A DNA stretch of 64,000 nucleotides from Streptomyces sp. MRC013 (GTDB lineage Bacteria; Actinomycetota; Actinomycetes; Streptomycetales; Streptomycetaceae): the NCBI RefSeq assembly GCF_023614235.1, contig NZ_CP094264.1, positions 2,480,001-2,544,000 of the forward strand, written 5' to 3'. Below the pieces are notes generated by a model, which was not told the DNA's origin, did not search any database, and saw nothing but the letters and a program-made list of their open reading frames with translations. Both the position numbers and the translations under genes were made by a program. Below, piece after piece: positions 8,649-15,945 of this stretch; position 1 is the first letter of the stretch, and each line of letters begins with the position of its first letter.

Positions 8649-8996
8649 TCACGCAGCCCAGGGGCCGCAGGTGTCGGACGCCCACTGTTCCTGACGGCAC
8701 GCGCGAATCTGGTAGATCGACGTACCCCCGGTCGAGGACACGACAGTACCGGCACCACTTTTGTTCCAGAGAGTCTTGGTGACGCCCGGATCCGCCTTGC
8801 GGTAGTACTCCCCGTAGGCGGAGCGGCTGTCACCGCTCGTGTCCTTTACATTGGCGGTGTCATTGGACACGCTCTTCGTCGAGGTGTACGCGTAGGAGCC
8901 GGCCGTCGACGAGCTCAGCGCGAACGCCGGGGCGCTACCCAGAACGGCCACCGGGCCAGCGCCGGCTACCGCGAGGCGTGCAATTCTCTTGTTCAT
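8649..8996 (-). CDS. Small secreted protein, exporter-linked
   Basis: 115 residues. A Sec signal peptide (MNKRIAR, hydrophobic Ala/Val stretch, likely cleavage after APAFA, about residue 26) precedes a Ser/Thr/Tyr-rich mature part of about 90 residues. It contains SAYGEYYRKAD and ends with two cysteines in IRACRQEQWASDTCGPW, which could form a disulfide. GGGAGGG stands before the ATG; the longer open frame upstream has no comparable signal. A leader hairpin GAGGCCC-tgac-GGGCCTC (9011-9028) lies just before the ribosome site. Many Streptomyces small secreted proteins have a similar C-terminal Cys pair. A bacteriocin-like role is suggested by the linked ABC system but not shown. It is not the lactococcin 972 type. 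Confidence 0.75.
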   Translation of the reverse strand: MNKRIARLAVAGAGPVAVLGSAPAFALSSSTAGSYAYTSTKSVSNDTANVKDTSGDSRSAYGEYYRKADPGVTKTLWNKSGAGTVVSSTGGTSIYQIRACRQEQWASDTCGPWAA

Positions 8997-9400
8997 CTCG
9001 TTCCCTCCCTGAGGCCCTGACGGGCCTCCTGTGACGGGCTCTCGCATGAGAACCCCGGAGAGGGGTCGAACACTTTGCGGGGTCGAATATCCACCGCAGG
9101 CGAAGCCATTGACTGAAACGTTTCTCCAACTCGACTTCAATGACTTAAACATGATCTTGGAATGGGAACGTCCGCTCGTGCGTGCAGGAGGCACCGCCCG
9201 CCTTCGGCCGAGTGTCACCTTGCACGCCGTTGGCGGGGTAATCGCGGCCCAGGAAGGCGGCACGTTCCTCTCCTGTCGACATTTGACCGCGTGAACAGGC
9301 CGTCAGCTGGCAGGCCGACGCGGCTCGACGGCCGTGGGCCGTTCGTGGTTCGAATGTTCGTCGGGGGCGACTCCATCGCGCGGCTGACGCGTGCATCTCA
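8997..9400. other. Upstream region of the secreted-protein gene
   Basis: About 400 bases with no convincing gene. It holds the leader hairpin at 9011-9028 and presumably the promoter. No clear -35/-10 pair could be fixed. Confidence 0.4.
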
Positions 9401-9443
9401 CCAGGCTGGTTCCGGCTGTGTTGCCAAAGAGCCTTTTCCATCC

Positions 9444-10208
9444 TCAGTTCGTGCTGGTGAGGTGAAGGGTGAGGACTGCCTGGACGAGGCGGGTGATGCG
9501 GGTGGTCGAGCAACGTATCTTGCGCAGGAGGCGCCAGGTCTTCAGACCCGCGATGGCAGGTTCGACAAGGGCCCGGATCTTCGCGTGGGACCGGTTGACG
9601 GCCTGCTGACCTGCAGAGGGCCGCTCCCAGCGGCCCCAGATGGGGACACGGACTGCAGCTCCGGCTCCTCGGTAGCCCTTGTCCGCCCAGCAGGGGACAC
9701 CGGCTTCGGCGAGAGCCTCGATGATGCCGTGCTCGCGGGCGGCGCGGATGTCGTGGATGGCGCCTGGCAGGGCCGGTGAGGCCCCCAGGAGTCTGCCCGC
9801 CGGGTCCGTGAGGATCTGCACGTTCATGCCGTGCTTCTTGTGCTTTCCGGAGTAGAAGGGCCGGTCCACAGCGGTCCGGTCGATCGGCAGCAGCGTCCCG
9901 TCCAGCAGTACGAACGCCTTCGACGATGCGGTCCGTACTGCTTCGGCAAGGCTGGGAGCGAGTGCGGCCAGGACCTCCACGGCCTCGGTGATGTACCGGT
10001 AGGCGGTCGTGGTCCCGATATCGAACCCGGCCGCGAGGTGGGCGTACGGGTGGCCGTGGCGCAGGTGGGCGAGCGCGAGCAGAGCCTGCCGGCCGGCGTT
10101 CAGCCGACGCCACCGGCTGCCGATCGCACGGCGGCGTTCACGAAGACGGGCGGTGAGGAAACGAAGATGCGCGCTGGACAGGTCCAGTCCGGACGGGTAG
10201 ACAAGCAT
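9444..10208 (-). CDS. IS5-family DDE transposase (IS A)
   Basis: 254 residues. An N-terminal helix-turn-helix region (HPYAHLAAGFDIGTTTAYRYI, about residues 53-73) is followed by a DDE_Tnp_4-type catalytic domain. The acidic triad is visible as FVLLDGTLLPID, CWADKGYRG and ALVEPAIAGLK. No frameshift is seen, so the gene appears intact. A hairpin with arms GAAGCCTCTGG and CCAGGGGCTTC (10211-10265) abuts the start codon and covers the region of the ribosome site, as in the other IS elements here. It is related to, but clearly distinct from, the transposases at 10473 and 51823. Confidence 0.9.
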   Translation of the reverse strand: MLVYPSGLDLSSAHLRFLTARLRERRRAIGSRWRRLNAGRQALLALAHLRHGHPYAHLAAGFDIGTTTAYRYITEAVEVLAALAPSLAEAVRTASSKAFVLLDGTLLPIDRTAVDRPFYSGKHKKHGMNVQILTDPAGRLLGASPALPGAIHDIRAAREHGIIEALAEAGVPCWADKGYRGAGAAVRVPIWGRWERPSAGQQAVNRSHAKIRALVEPAIAGLKTWRLLRKIRCSTTRITRLVQAVLTLHLTSTN

Positions 10209-10210
10209 GT

Positions 10211-10265
10211 GAAGCCTCTGGCGGAACAGGTGATCTTGGTCGTGAACCCGTCTACCAGGGGCTTC
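10211..10265 (-). promoter_or_regulatory. Hairpin abutting transposase start (IS A)
   Basis: Arms 10211-10221 and 10255-10265 pair across the leader immediately before the ATG at 10208, likely hiding the ribosome site. Confidence 0.5.
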
Positions 10266-10410
10266 GCTCGTTTGTCACGCCAACCGCCAGACTGGATCCG
10301 CAGGTTGGAAAGGGCTCACTGACGTTTTCTCAGCGAAATAATCTTCGGGAAGTGGGTTGATCAGGGCGTTAAGGGTTGGGTCGGACAGCGGTGGCCCGGG
10401 TGCGGACAGA

Positions 10411-10472
10411 CGTGAAGCCTTTGGTAGGACGGTTCTCACCACAAGATCGTCCGTTGCACCAGAGGCTTCACG
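10411..10472 (+). promoter_or_regulatory. Hairpin abutting transposase start (IS B)
   Basis: Arms 10411-10424 and 10459-10472 (CGTGAAGCCT.. with ..AGGCTTCACG, one mismatch) end directly at the TTG start. The AGAGG ribosome site is in the 3' arm. Confidence 0.55.
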
Positions 10473-11297
10473 TTGGTCACCTATGTTGCCATGCTCGACG
10501 TCCCGCGCCACGTGGTGGAATACGTGGCCCGGCTGCTGGCCGGCCACCGCCGCCGGATCGGCACCCCGAAGGGCTCCCGGGCGTTGAGCCCGTTCCGGCA
10601 GGCCGTCTTCGTGCTGCGCTGGTTCCGCGAGGCCGGCTGCGTGCACTGCCTGGCCCGCGATGCGGGAATCTCGCAGGCCACCGGCTACCGCTACCTCCAC
10701 GAGGCAATCGACGTCCTGGCCGACCAGGCCCCCGAGCTGCATGAGGTGCTGGACCGCTGCCGCGCGCGGCAGATGAGCCACGTGGTGCTGGACGGCACCC
10801 TGGTCTCCTGCGACCGTGTCGCCGGGACTACCGAGAAGGGCAACGACCTGTGGTACTCCGGCAAGGCTCGGCACTTCGCCGGGAACATCCAGTTCGTGGC
10901 CGCACCCGACGGCACCCCGCTGTGGGTCTCCGACGTCGAACCCGGATCCGTCCACGGCCTGCGTGCCGCCCGCATCCATGCCCTGCCCGCCTTGTACGCG
11001 GCGGCCCGCGCCGGTCTGCCGACGCTGGCCGACGTCGGCTACACCGGCGCCGGCAAGGGCATCCACACCCCGTTCCGTCCGCACCCCGACATCGCTTCCC
11101 CGCTCGCGCCGGACAACCGCGCCCACAACCGGCTCCTGCGCGGCATCCGGGCCCTGGGCGGCATCCGGGCCCTGGGCGAACGGGCCGCCGCTGAACTCAA
11201 GCAGCGCTGGCGCGCGCTGCAGCACGTCACGCTCAGCCCCAGCCGGATCGGACGCATCGCCCAAGCCGCACTCGTCCTCAACAACTCATGGAAGTGA
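10473..11297 (+). CDS. IS5-family DDE transposase (IS B)
   Basis: 274 residues from a TTG start that is conserved in the related copies at 51823 and 52919. The helix-turn-helix region LARDAGISQATGYRYLHE is near residue 70. Catalytic acidic residues appear in VVLDGTLVSCDR and TLADVGYTGAG and in the C-terminal ERAAAELK. Compared with its relatives it carries a perfect 18-bp tandem duplication giving GIRALG twice just before the last catalytic motif. The duplication is in frame, so the protein may still fold, but activity is uncertain. Confidence 0.9.
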   Translation: MVTYVAMLDVPRHVVEYVARLLAGHRRRIGTPKGSRALSPFRQAVFVLRWFREAGCVHCLARDAGISQATGYRYLHEAIDVLADQAPELHEVLDRCRARQMSHVVLDGTLVSCDRVAGTTEKGNDLWYSGKARHFAGNIQFVAAPDGTPLWVSDVEPGSVHGLRAARIHALPALYAAARAGLPTLADVGYTGAGKGIHTPFRPHPDIASPLAPDNRAHNRLLRGIRALGGIRALGERAAAELKQRWRALQHVTLSPSRIGRIAQAALVLNNSWK

Positions 11298-11319
11298 CAA
11301 CCGCTGAGAAAACGTCACT

Positions 11320-11978
11320 GTGCGATCTGACTCCTTGTCCTGCCAGGAACATACAATCGATGCCCGCCGGACTCCTTCCAGGAAGTCTCTACCGCCTTAC
11401 GGAAATCGTCGATTTCTTCCGCAACCAGCGTCCTGCGGCCCCCGCAGTTCCATCCGTACGGTGCCCGGCCGCCGGGGAGCCTACCCTGCGTCGCCGGCCC
11501 CAGGTGCTTGCGCGTCGTACGTCGTGAGGCGCCCGCCGAGGACTTGTCGACAACGGTGACCTCGATCCGTGCGACGAACCGGCCGCTCTGCGTGGAGAGG
11601 TCGATGTTCGACGCGGAGACGGAGTCGAAGACGAGGTGGTACTTCCGCGCTCGGCGTCCCCGTACTCGTGGACCCGTGCCTCCGGTTCGCGCGACCGGCG
11701 TGTGAAACGATCGATGTCCCAGACGACGACACCGTCGATCCACCCGACCTTCAGGTCTTCCAGCATCTGCCAGGACTCGGGGCGTACCGTCGTGTGCTTG
11801 TACGCGGAGAGGTCGTTGCCCTCGTAAATCCTGGTGACATCCCGCCTCGGGCAACGCAGTACAGTCGGCGGTCCTCCTCTTTCCTCGCGACGCCCGGCCC
11901 TTCAGTCTCGCCACCCTTGCTGATCCGGATGCGAACGCCCACTTGTACGGCCACGGAAGTCCCCCGCCGTGCCGCCAT
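11320..11978 (-). pseudogene. Large serine integrase, decayed N-terminal part
   Basis: Fragments in different frames match a large serine recombinase. First is VRIRISKGGETEGPGVAR with the catalytic Ser (about residue 20), then QMLEDLKVGWIDGVVVWD with DRFTRR, then SNIDLSTQSGRFVAR and GRAPYGW. At least two frameshifts separate them. The recombinase and coiled-coil parts that should follow are absent, because IS B lies at 11316. This was probably the enzyme that inserted the island into DUF3151. It is clearly inactive as read. Confidence 0.8.
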
Positions 11979-12100
11979 GCGCCGGACCGTCGCATATCGC
12001 CACCGGTTGCGCCCGGCGTCGTTCCCATCTCCACTTGGACCACGGCCGATTCTCCTTGCGGGCACTCCGGACACCCGCCCCCGGGTGGCAGACTGCTTCC

Positions 12101-12520
12101 ATGACGACGCACAAGAACCTGCTCGGTGGCCCGGAGCCGACCTACCTGCCGGAAAACGAAGAGGCGTACCGCCTCCTGAATGAGGGATCCCGGTCACCGG
12201 TCGAAGTGGTGGCGAAGGACCCCACGTTCTCGCTCGCCTGGGCGATGCTCGCCGACGATGCTTTCGAGGCGGGCCGAGTGATCGAGTCGTACGCGTACGC
12301 GCGCACCGGTTACCACCGTGGTCTGGACGCATTGCGCCGGGCCGGTTGGAAGGGGCACGGCCCCATCCCTTGGGAGCACCGGGCCAACCGCGGGTTCCTG
12401 CGCTGCCTTGCCGCCCTCGCCCGTGCCGCCGGCGAGATCAACGAGAAGGACGAAACGGAGCGGTGCTGGCAATTCCTCAAGGACAGCAGCACCGAGGCAT
12501 ACGCCGAGCTGAAGCGGTAA
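12101..12520 (+). CDS. DUF3151 family protein, complete copy carried by the island
   Basis: 139 residues covering the whole DUF3151 family: start MTTHKNLLGGPEP, core FSLAWAMLADDAFEAGR and SYAYARTGYHRGLDALRRAG, then GHGPIPWEHRANRGFLRC and a C-terminal ERCWQFLKDSS. It is intact, less GC-rich than the flanks, and clearly diverged from the broken host copy (for example IPWEHRANRGF against VPWEHEPNRGF). It lies beside the integrase remnant on the opposite strand and next to attR. An obvious ribosome site is missing, so a leaderless or weak start is possible. It probably supplies the function lost when the island split the native gene. The molecular function is unknown. Confidence 0.9.
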   Translation: MTTHKNLLGGPEPTYLPENEEAYRLLNEGSRSPVEVVAKDPTFSLAWAMLADDAFEAGRVIESYAYARTGYHRGLDALRRAGWKGHGPIPWEHRANRGFLRCLAALARAAGEINEKDETERCWQFLKDSSTEAYAELKR

Positions 12521-12607
12521 CGATCACCGCAGTCGGGATATCCGTGCCTCTGTCGCTCAGGAAACGGCGGCATGGAACGGGGAAGGCGCACGATCACGCG
12601 TAGTGCT

Positions 12608-12619
12608 GTGCTCCCACGG
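12608..12619 (+). repeat. Right attachment core (attR)
   Basis: GTGCTCCCACGG, identical to 4822-4833, at the point where the 5' half of DUF3151 stops matching the family. Confidence 0.65.
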
Positions 12620-12882
12620 CACGGGGCCGTGGCCCTTCCAGCCGCTGCGGCGCAGCGTCCAGGCCCCGGTGGTAGCCGGTGCGGGCGTACGCGTACGACT
12701 CGACGGTGCGGCCGCCCTGGTACGCCGCGTCCGCGAGGTGTGCCCAGGCGAGCGAGGACGCAGGGTGCTTCGCGGCCACCTCCTCGGGCGCGGTGCCGGA
12801 CGCCAGCAGCTCGCGCGGCTCCGGGCCGTTGGGCAGGTGGGTGAGGGGTCGGTCTCCCCAGGAGGTTCTCGTGAATGGCCAT
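12608..12882 (-). pseudogene. DUF3151 gene, 5' fragment (right of island)
   Basis: The N-terminal two thirds of the native gene. It begins MAIHENLLGRP at 12882, continues in a second frame as KHPASSLAWAHLADAAYQGG and YAYARTGYHRGLDA, then in a third frame as RRSGWKGHGPVPWEH, where homology stops at the island boundary. So besides the insertion there are at least two small indels, one of them a single missing base after GLDA. These losses suggest the fragment has been free of selection, or that this stretch is poorly sequenced. Confidence 0.85.
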
Positions 12883-13132
12883 CCCAGTCTCCTACGGCCG
12901 GCCGGGCCGCCACACGGGTCGGGGTGCGGACCACCGCGTCGGCCCCGCGGGCGGCCAGGGCTGATCCGCGCGGAGCCCTTCGCCGTGTACGCGTGTCAGG
13001 CCGGACGGGGCGAGGGCCGGCCGTCTCCGACGTCCGCGCTGCGGCGGCGCGCCCACCGGTCCCTCACGGTCTCCGGGACGGCCAGCACACCGACGGTCGG
13101 TGTGGTCGGACACGCCCCGCTCGACGCGTGGG
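12883..13132. other. Spacer between DUF3151 relic and fba terminator
   Basis: GC-rich, no recognisable gene. Probably the former DUF3151 promoter region. Confidence 0.4.
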
Positions 13133-13173
13133 CGGACCCCTGCCCGGCACCTCGGGCGCCGGGCAGGGGTCCG
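13133..13173 (-). terminator. Terminator of fba
   Basis: Perfect 16-bp stem (13133-13148 with 13158-13173) with a 9-base loop, about 180 bases past the fba stop. Confidence 0.7.
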
Positions 13174-13354
13174 TGCCGCAGACCGTGGGCGACCCCGGGT
13201 CCGGCACCCCGTGCGGCTCGGGCGGTGGTCCCACCGGAAGGAGCCGGTGCCGCGTGGCACGCCCGCCGCACCGAATCCGTACGTGGTGCCGCGTGCCGTG
13301 GGGCTCCTGCGGAGCGGGCCCGATGGGCGGTGCCGGGCCCGGTGCCGTGGTGCC

Positions 13355-14377
13355 CTACTTCAGCTTCGTCCCCGCGGAGCGCAGCGCCCGGCACGCCTCG
13401 ACGACGCGCTCGGCCATGCTCGCCTCGGCGAGCTTGCCCCAGCTGCGCGGGTCGTACGCCTTCTTCGAACCGACCTCGCCGTCGACCTTCAGGACACCGT
13501 CGTAGTTCCTGAACATGTGGTCCGCGACCGGGCGGGTGAAGGCGTACTGCGTGTCGGTGTCGATGTTCATCTTGACGACGCCGTTCTCCAGCGCCGTGGA
13601 GATCTCCTCCTGCGTGGAGCCGGAGCCGCCGTGGAACACGAAGTCGAACGGGTCGGCCTTGCCGAAGCGCTCGGCGACACCCTGCTGGAGGTCCTTCAGC
13701 AGCTCGGGGCGGAGCACGACGTTGCCCGGCTTGTACACGCCGTGGACGTTGCCGAAGGAGGCGGCCAGCAGGTAGCGGCCCTTCTCGCCCAGCCCGAGGG
13801 CCTCGGCGGTGCGGATCGCGTCGTCGACGGTCGTGTACAGCTCGTCGTTGATCTCGTGGGAGACGCCGTCCTCCTCCCCACCGGTCGGCGTGATCTCGAC
13901 CTCGAGGATGATCCTGGCGGCGGCGGCCTGGGCGAGCAGCTCCTGGCCGATGGCCAGGTTGTCGGCGAGGGTCTCGGCGGAGCCGTCCCACATGTGGGAC
14001 TGGAACAGCGGGTTCTCCCCCTTGGCGACGCGCTCGGCGGAGACGGCGAGCAGCGGGCGCACGTAGCCGTCGAGCTTGTCCTTGGGGCAGTGGTCGGTGT
14101 GGAGCGCGACCGTGATGCCGTACTTCGCGGCGACGACGTGCGCGAACTCGGCCAGGGCGACCGCGCCGGTCACCATGTCCTTGTTGTGCTGTCCGCCCAG
14201 GAACTCCGCGCCGCCGGTCGAGATCTGGATGATGCCGTCGCTCTCGGCCTCGGCGAAGCCGCGCAGGGCGGCGTGCAGGGTCTGCGACGACGTCACGTTG
14301 ATGGCCGGGTAGGCGAACTTGCCTGCCTTCGCCCGGTCGAGCATCTCGTTGTAGACCTCGGGGGTTGCGATGGGCAT
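13355..14377 (-). CDS. fba: Fructose-bisphosphate aldolase, class II
   Basis: Zinc-dependent aldolase that cleaves fructose 1,6-bisphosphate to dihydroxyacetone phosphate and glyceraldehyde 3-phosphate in glycolysis and gluconeogenesis. From MPIATPEVYNEML the protein has 340 residues, as expected. Class II signatures include the metal-binding HTDHCPKDK (about residue 95), the segment EVEITPTGGEEDGV (about 157) and the phosphate-binding VFHGGSGSTQEEI (about 250). AAGGAG precedes the ATG. Other in-frame starts upstream (up to 14686) are unlikely because that sequence contains the parS palindrome. In Streptomyces this gene commonly neighbours DUF3151 and pyrE, as here. Confidence 0.96.
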   Translation of the reverse strand: MPIATPEVYNEMLDRAKAGKFAYPAINVTSSQTLHAALRGFAEAESDGIIQISTGGAEFLGGQHNKDMVTGAVALAEFAHVVAAKYGITVALHTDHCPKDKLDGYVRPLLAVSAERVAKGENPLFQSHMWDGSAETLADNLAIGQELLAQAAAARIILEVEITPTGGEEDGVSHEINDELYTTVDDAIRTAEALGLGEKGRYLLAASFGNVHGVYKPGNVVLRPELLKDLQQGVAERFGKADPFDFVFHGGSGSTQEEISTALENGVVKMNIDTDTQYAFTRPVADHMFRNYDGVLKVDGEVGSKKAYDPRSWGKLAEASMAERVVEACRALRSAGTKLK

Positions 14378-14504
14378 CTGTCCGCTCCTTGTGATCTGCG
14401 GTTGCGTGCGTTGCTGATCCCTGACCTGGGGGGCGACGTCATCGTCGCACCCATCTTCCCAGACGGGCTCCGAGGCTCCTTCCCCCGGACGCCCTCCGAT
14501 GATG

Positions 14505-14548
14505 CGCGAGGCGTGCGCCGTTTCACGTGAAACGGCGCACGCCTCGCG
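14505..14548. terminator. 44-bp perfect palindrome between fba and pyrE
   Basis: Uninterrupted perfect palindrome centred at 14526/14527, directly after the pyrE stop. It can act as a pyrE terminator. Its centre is a parS sequence. Confidence 0.75.
14520..14533. promoter_or_regulatory. parS site (ParB binding)
   Basis: GTTTCACGTGAAAC, identical to the 14-bp parS consensus known for Streptomyces. ParB binds such sites around the origin to organise and segregate chromosomes during sporulation. It supports an origin-proximal location. Confidence 0.85.
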
Positions 14549-14561
14549 GGTCGTGAGCGGG

Positions 14562-15107
14562 TCAGGCCAGGCCCAGCTCCTCCAGCGCGTACGCGTACCG
14601 GTACGGCACGCCGGCCGTCCCGCTGATCCTCTCGCCGGCGCCGGTCGCCCGGTCCACGATCGTGGCGACCGCGACGACCTCGGCACCCGCCTCCCGGACC
14701 GCCTCGACGGCCGTCAGCGGGGAGCCGCCGGTGGTGGAGGTGTCCTCCACCACCAGGACGCGGCGGCCCTTGACGTCCGGTCCCTCGACGCGGCGCTGCA
14801 TGCCGTGCGCCTTGGCCGCCTTGCGGACGACGAACGCGTCCAGCGTGCGGCCGCGCGCGGCGGCCGCGTGCAGCATCGACGTGGCGACCGGGTCGGCACC
14901 CAGGGTCAGGCCGCCCACCGCGTCGTAGTCGAGGTCGGCGGTCAGGTCGAGCATGACCTGACCGACGAGCGGCGCGGCGGCGCCGTCCAGCGTGATCCGG
15001 CGGAGGTCGACGTAGTAGTCGGCCTCCAGACCCGAGGAGAGGGTCACCCTGCCGTGCACCACGGCCTTGTCCTTGATCTGCTGGAGCAGATCCGCTCGTA
15101 CGTCCAT
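14562..15107 (-). CDS. pyrE: Orotate phosphoribosyltransferase
   Basis: Makes orotidine 5'-phosphate from orotate and PRPP in pyrimidine synthesis. 181 residues, a normal bacterial length. Visible features are the PRPP-binding motif VLVVEDTSTTGGS (about residue 120), the substrate loop FVVRKAAKAHG (about 93), and an N-terminal KDKAVVHGRVTLSSGLEADYY typical of PyrE. It stands alone with its own terminator-like palindrome downstream. The aldose epimerase gene ends 36 bases upstream on the same strand, so read-through from that side is possible. Confidence 0.95.
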   Translation of the reverse strand: MDVRADLLQQIKDKAVVHGRVTLSSGLEADYYVDLRRITLDGAAAPLVGQVMLDLTADLDYDAVGGLTLGADPVATSMLHAAAARGRTLDAFVVRKAAKAHGMQRRVEGPDVKGRRVLVVEDTSTTGGSPLTAVEAVREAGAEVVAVATIVDRATGAGERISGTAGVPYRYAYALEELGLA

Positions 15108-15142
15108 GCCCCGAGCTTAAGCCGCGCCGGACGGGCCACACG

Positions 15143-15928
15143 TCAGAGGCGGCGCCACGTCCAGACCGACGCGACCTCCAGCGGGTCGATGGGGGTGACG
15201 AGGCGCGGCGCGGTGTTCAGTCCGTTCGGCGGGCCCGACTGGGGCTCCACGCACACGGCGGCCTCCTGCTCGTCGTACACGACGACCCACGGGACGCGGC
15301 TGGTCACCTTCAGCTCCAGCCGCCCCGGCCAGGTGAGGGTGGTGTCCACCCCGTCCGGCGTGCCGAAGCAGTCGTCCCACGGGCCGGGTCGGGGCGCGAT
15401 GCGGCGGCCGGTGGGCAGGTGGTCCTCACCGCGCTCCTCCTGCCACTCGGGCGAGAAGTCGATCTCGACCGCGCTGCCGTCGAGGACGCGGTTGAACCAC
15501 GGGTGCCAACCGGCCTGCGCCGGGAAGGAGTCGCCGTACGTCTCGATCCCCAGCCCCAGGGTGAGCGAGGTGCCGCTCAGCTCGAAGGTCTGGGTGACCC
15601 GGCCGGGGTACGGCCACGGGCCGGCCAGGTCGTACGTGAACGCCGCCTCCGACCGGCCGGCGCGGACCGTGCGCCAGGCGGTGTCGCGGCCGGTGCCGTG
15701 GATGGCGTGCGGTGGGGCGTTGAGCGGCAGCCGGTGCCACGTCGCGCCGTTCAGGAAGCGCCCCCGGTCGGTCCGCCCGCACCAGGGCACCATCGGGAAG
15801 CAGCCGTACCGCTCGCCCTGGCGCAGCAGTTCGGTACCGGCCACGCGCAGGCTCGCGATGCGGCAGCCGTTCTCCGGCGTGATGGTCAACTCGACGTCTC
15901 CGGCGTCCAGCCGGACCTCTTCGCTCAT
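15143..15928 (-). CDS. Aldose 1-epimerase family protein
   Basis: 261 residues with the galactose mutarotase fold pattern: VPWCGRTDRGRF (about residue 50), HAIHGTGRDTAW (about 75), the AQAGWHPWFNR segment (about 137) with the substrate His, and ESQ-like PQSGPPNGLNTAP near the C-terminus. It is likely cytoplasmic and interconverts anomers of a hexose or related sugar; the exact substrate is unknown. The start MSEEVRLDAGD was chosen because upstream sequence in the same frame belongs to the SRPBCC gene region. It follows that gene closely (17 bases) and may form an operon with it. Confidence 0.85.
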   Translation of the reverse strand: MSEEVRLDAGDVELTITPENGCRIASLRVAGTELLRQGERYGCFPMVPWCGRTDRGRFLNGATWHRLPLNAPPHAIHGTGRDTAWRTVRAGRSEAAFTYDLAGPWPYPGRVTQTFELSGTSLTLGLGIETYGDSFPAQAGWHPWFNRVLDGSAVEIDFSPEWQEERGEDHLPTGRRIAPRPGPWDDCFGTPDGVDTTLTWPGRLELKVTSRVPWVVVYDEQEAAVCVEPQSGPPNGLNTAPRLVTPIDPLEVASVWTWRRL

Positions 15929-15945
15929 GCTCACACCGCCCGACC

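Larger units (their letters stand above)
9401..10295 (-). mobile_element. IS5-type insertion sequence A
   Basis: Imperfect terminal inverted repeats start with CCAGGCTGG at 9401 and end with CCAGACTGG at 10295. One transposase gene lies inside. No clear target duplication is seen, so the ends are approximate. Confidence 0.6.
10321..11316 (+). mobile_element. IS5-type insertion sequence B (ACT target duplication)
   Basis: 996 bp with 15-bp terminal repeats GACGTTTTCTCAGCG / CGCTGAGAAAACGTC, flanked by ACT at 10318-10320 and 11317-11319. It is the same family as the two copies near 52 kb, which have near-identical ends. Its right end falls inside the remains of the serine integrase gene. Confidence 0.9.
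4822..12619. mobile_element. 7.8-kb integrated island in the DUF3151 gene
   Basis: Bounded by the direct repeat GTGCTCCCACGG at 4822-4833 and 12608-12619. Outside the repeats lie the two complementary halves of one DUF3151 gene in the correct order and strand. Inside are an ABC exporter pair, a small secreted protein, two IS5-type insertion sequences, a decayed large serine integrase on the minus strand near the right end, and an intact second DUF3151 gene. Integrase plus short identical core fits serine-recombinase integration into the DUF3151 coding sequence. The integrase is broken and cut by an IS, so the element is probably fixed. The 12-bp repeat could also be read as leftover gene sequence, because both halves naturally meet there. 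Confidence 0.8.

Noticed and set aside
8649..8996. Lactococcin 972-type bacteriocin
   Set aside because: The glycine/tryptophan start and histidine-containing pattern of that family are absent, and the permease is not obviously the matching immunity type.
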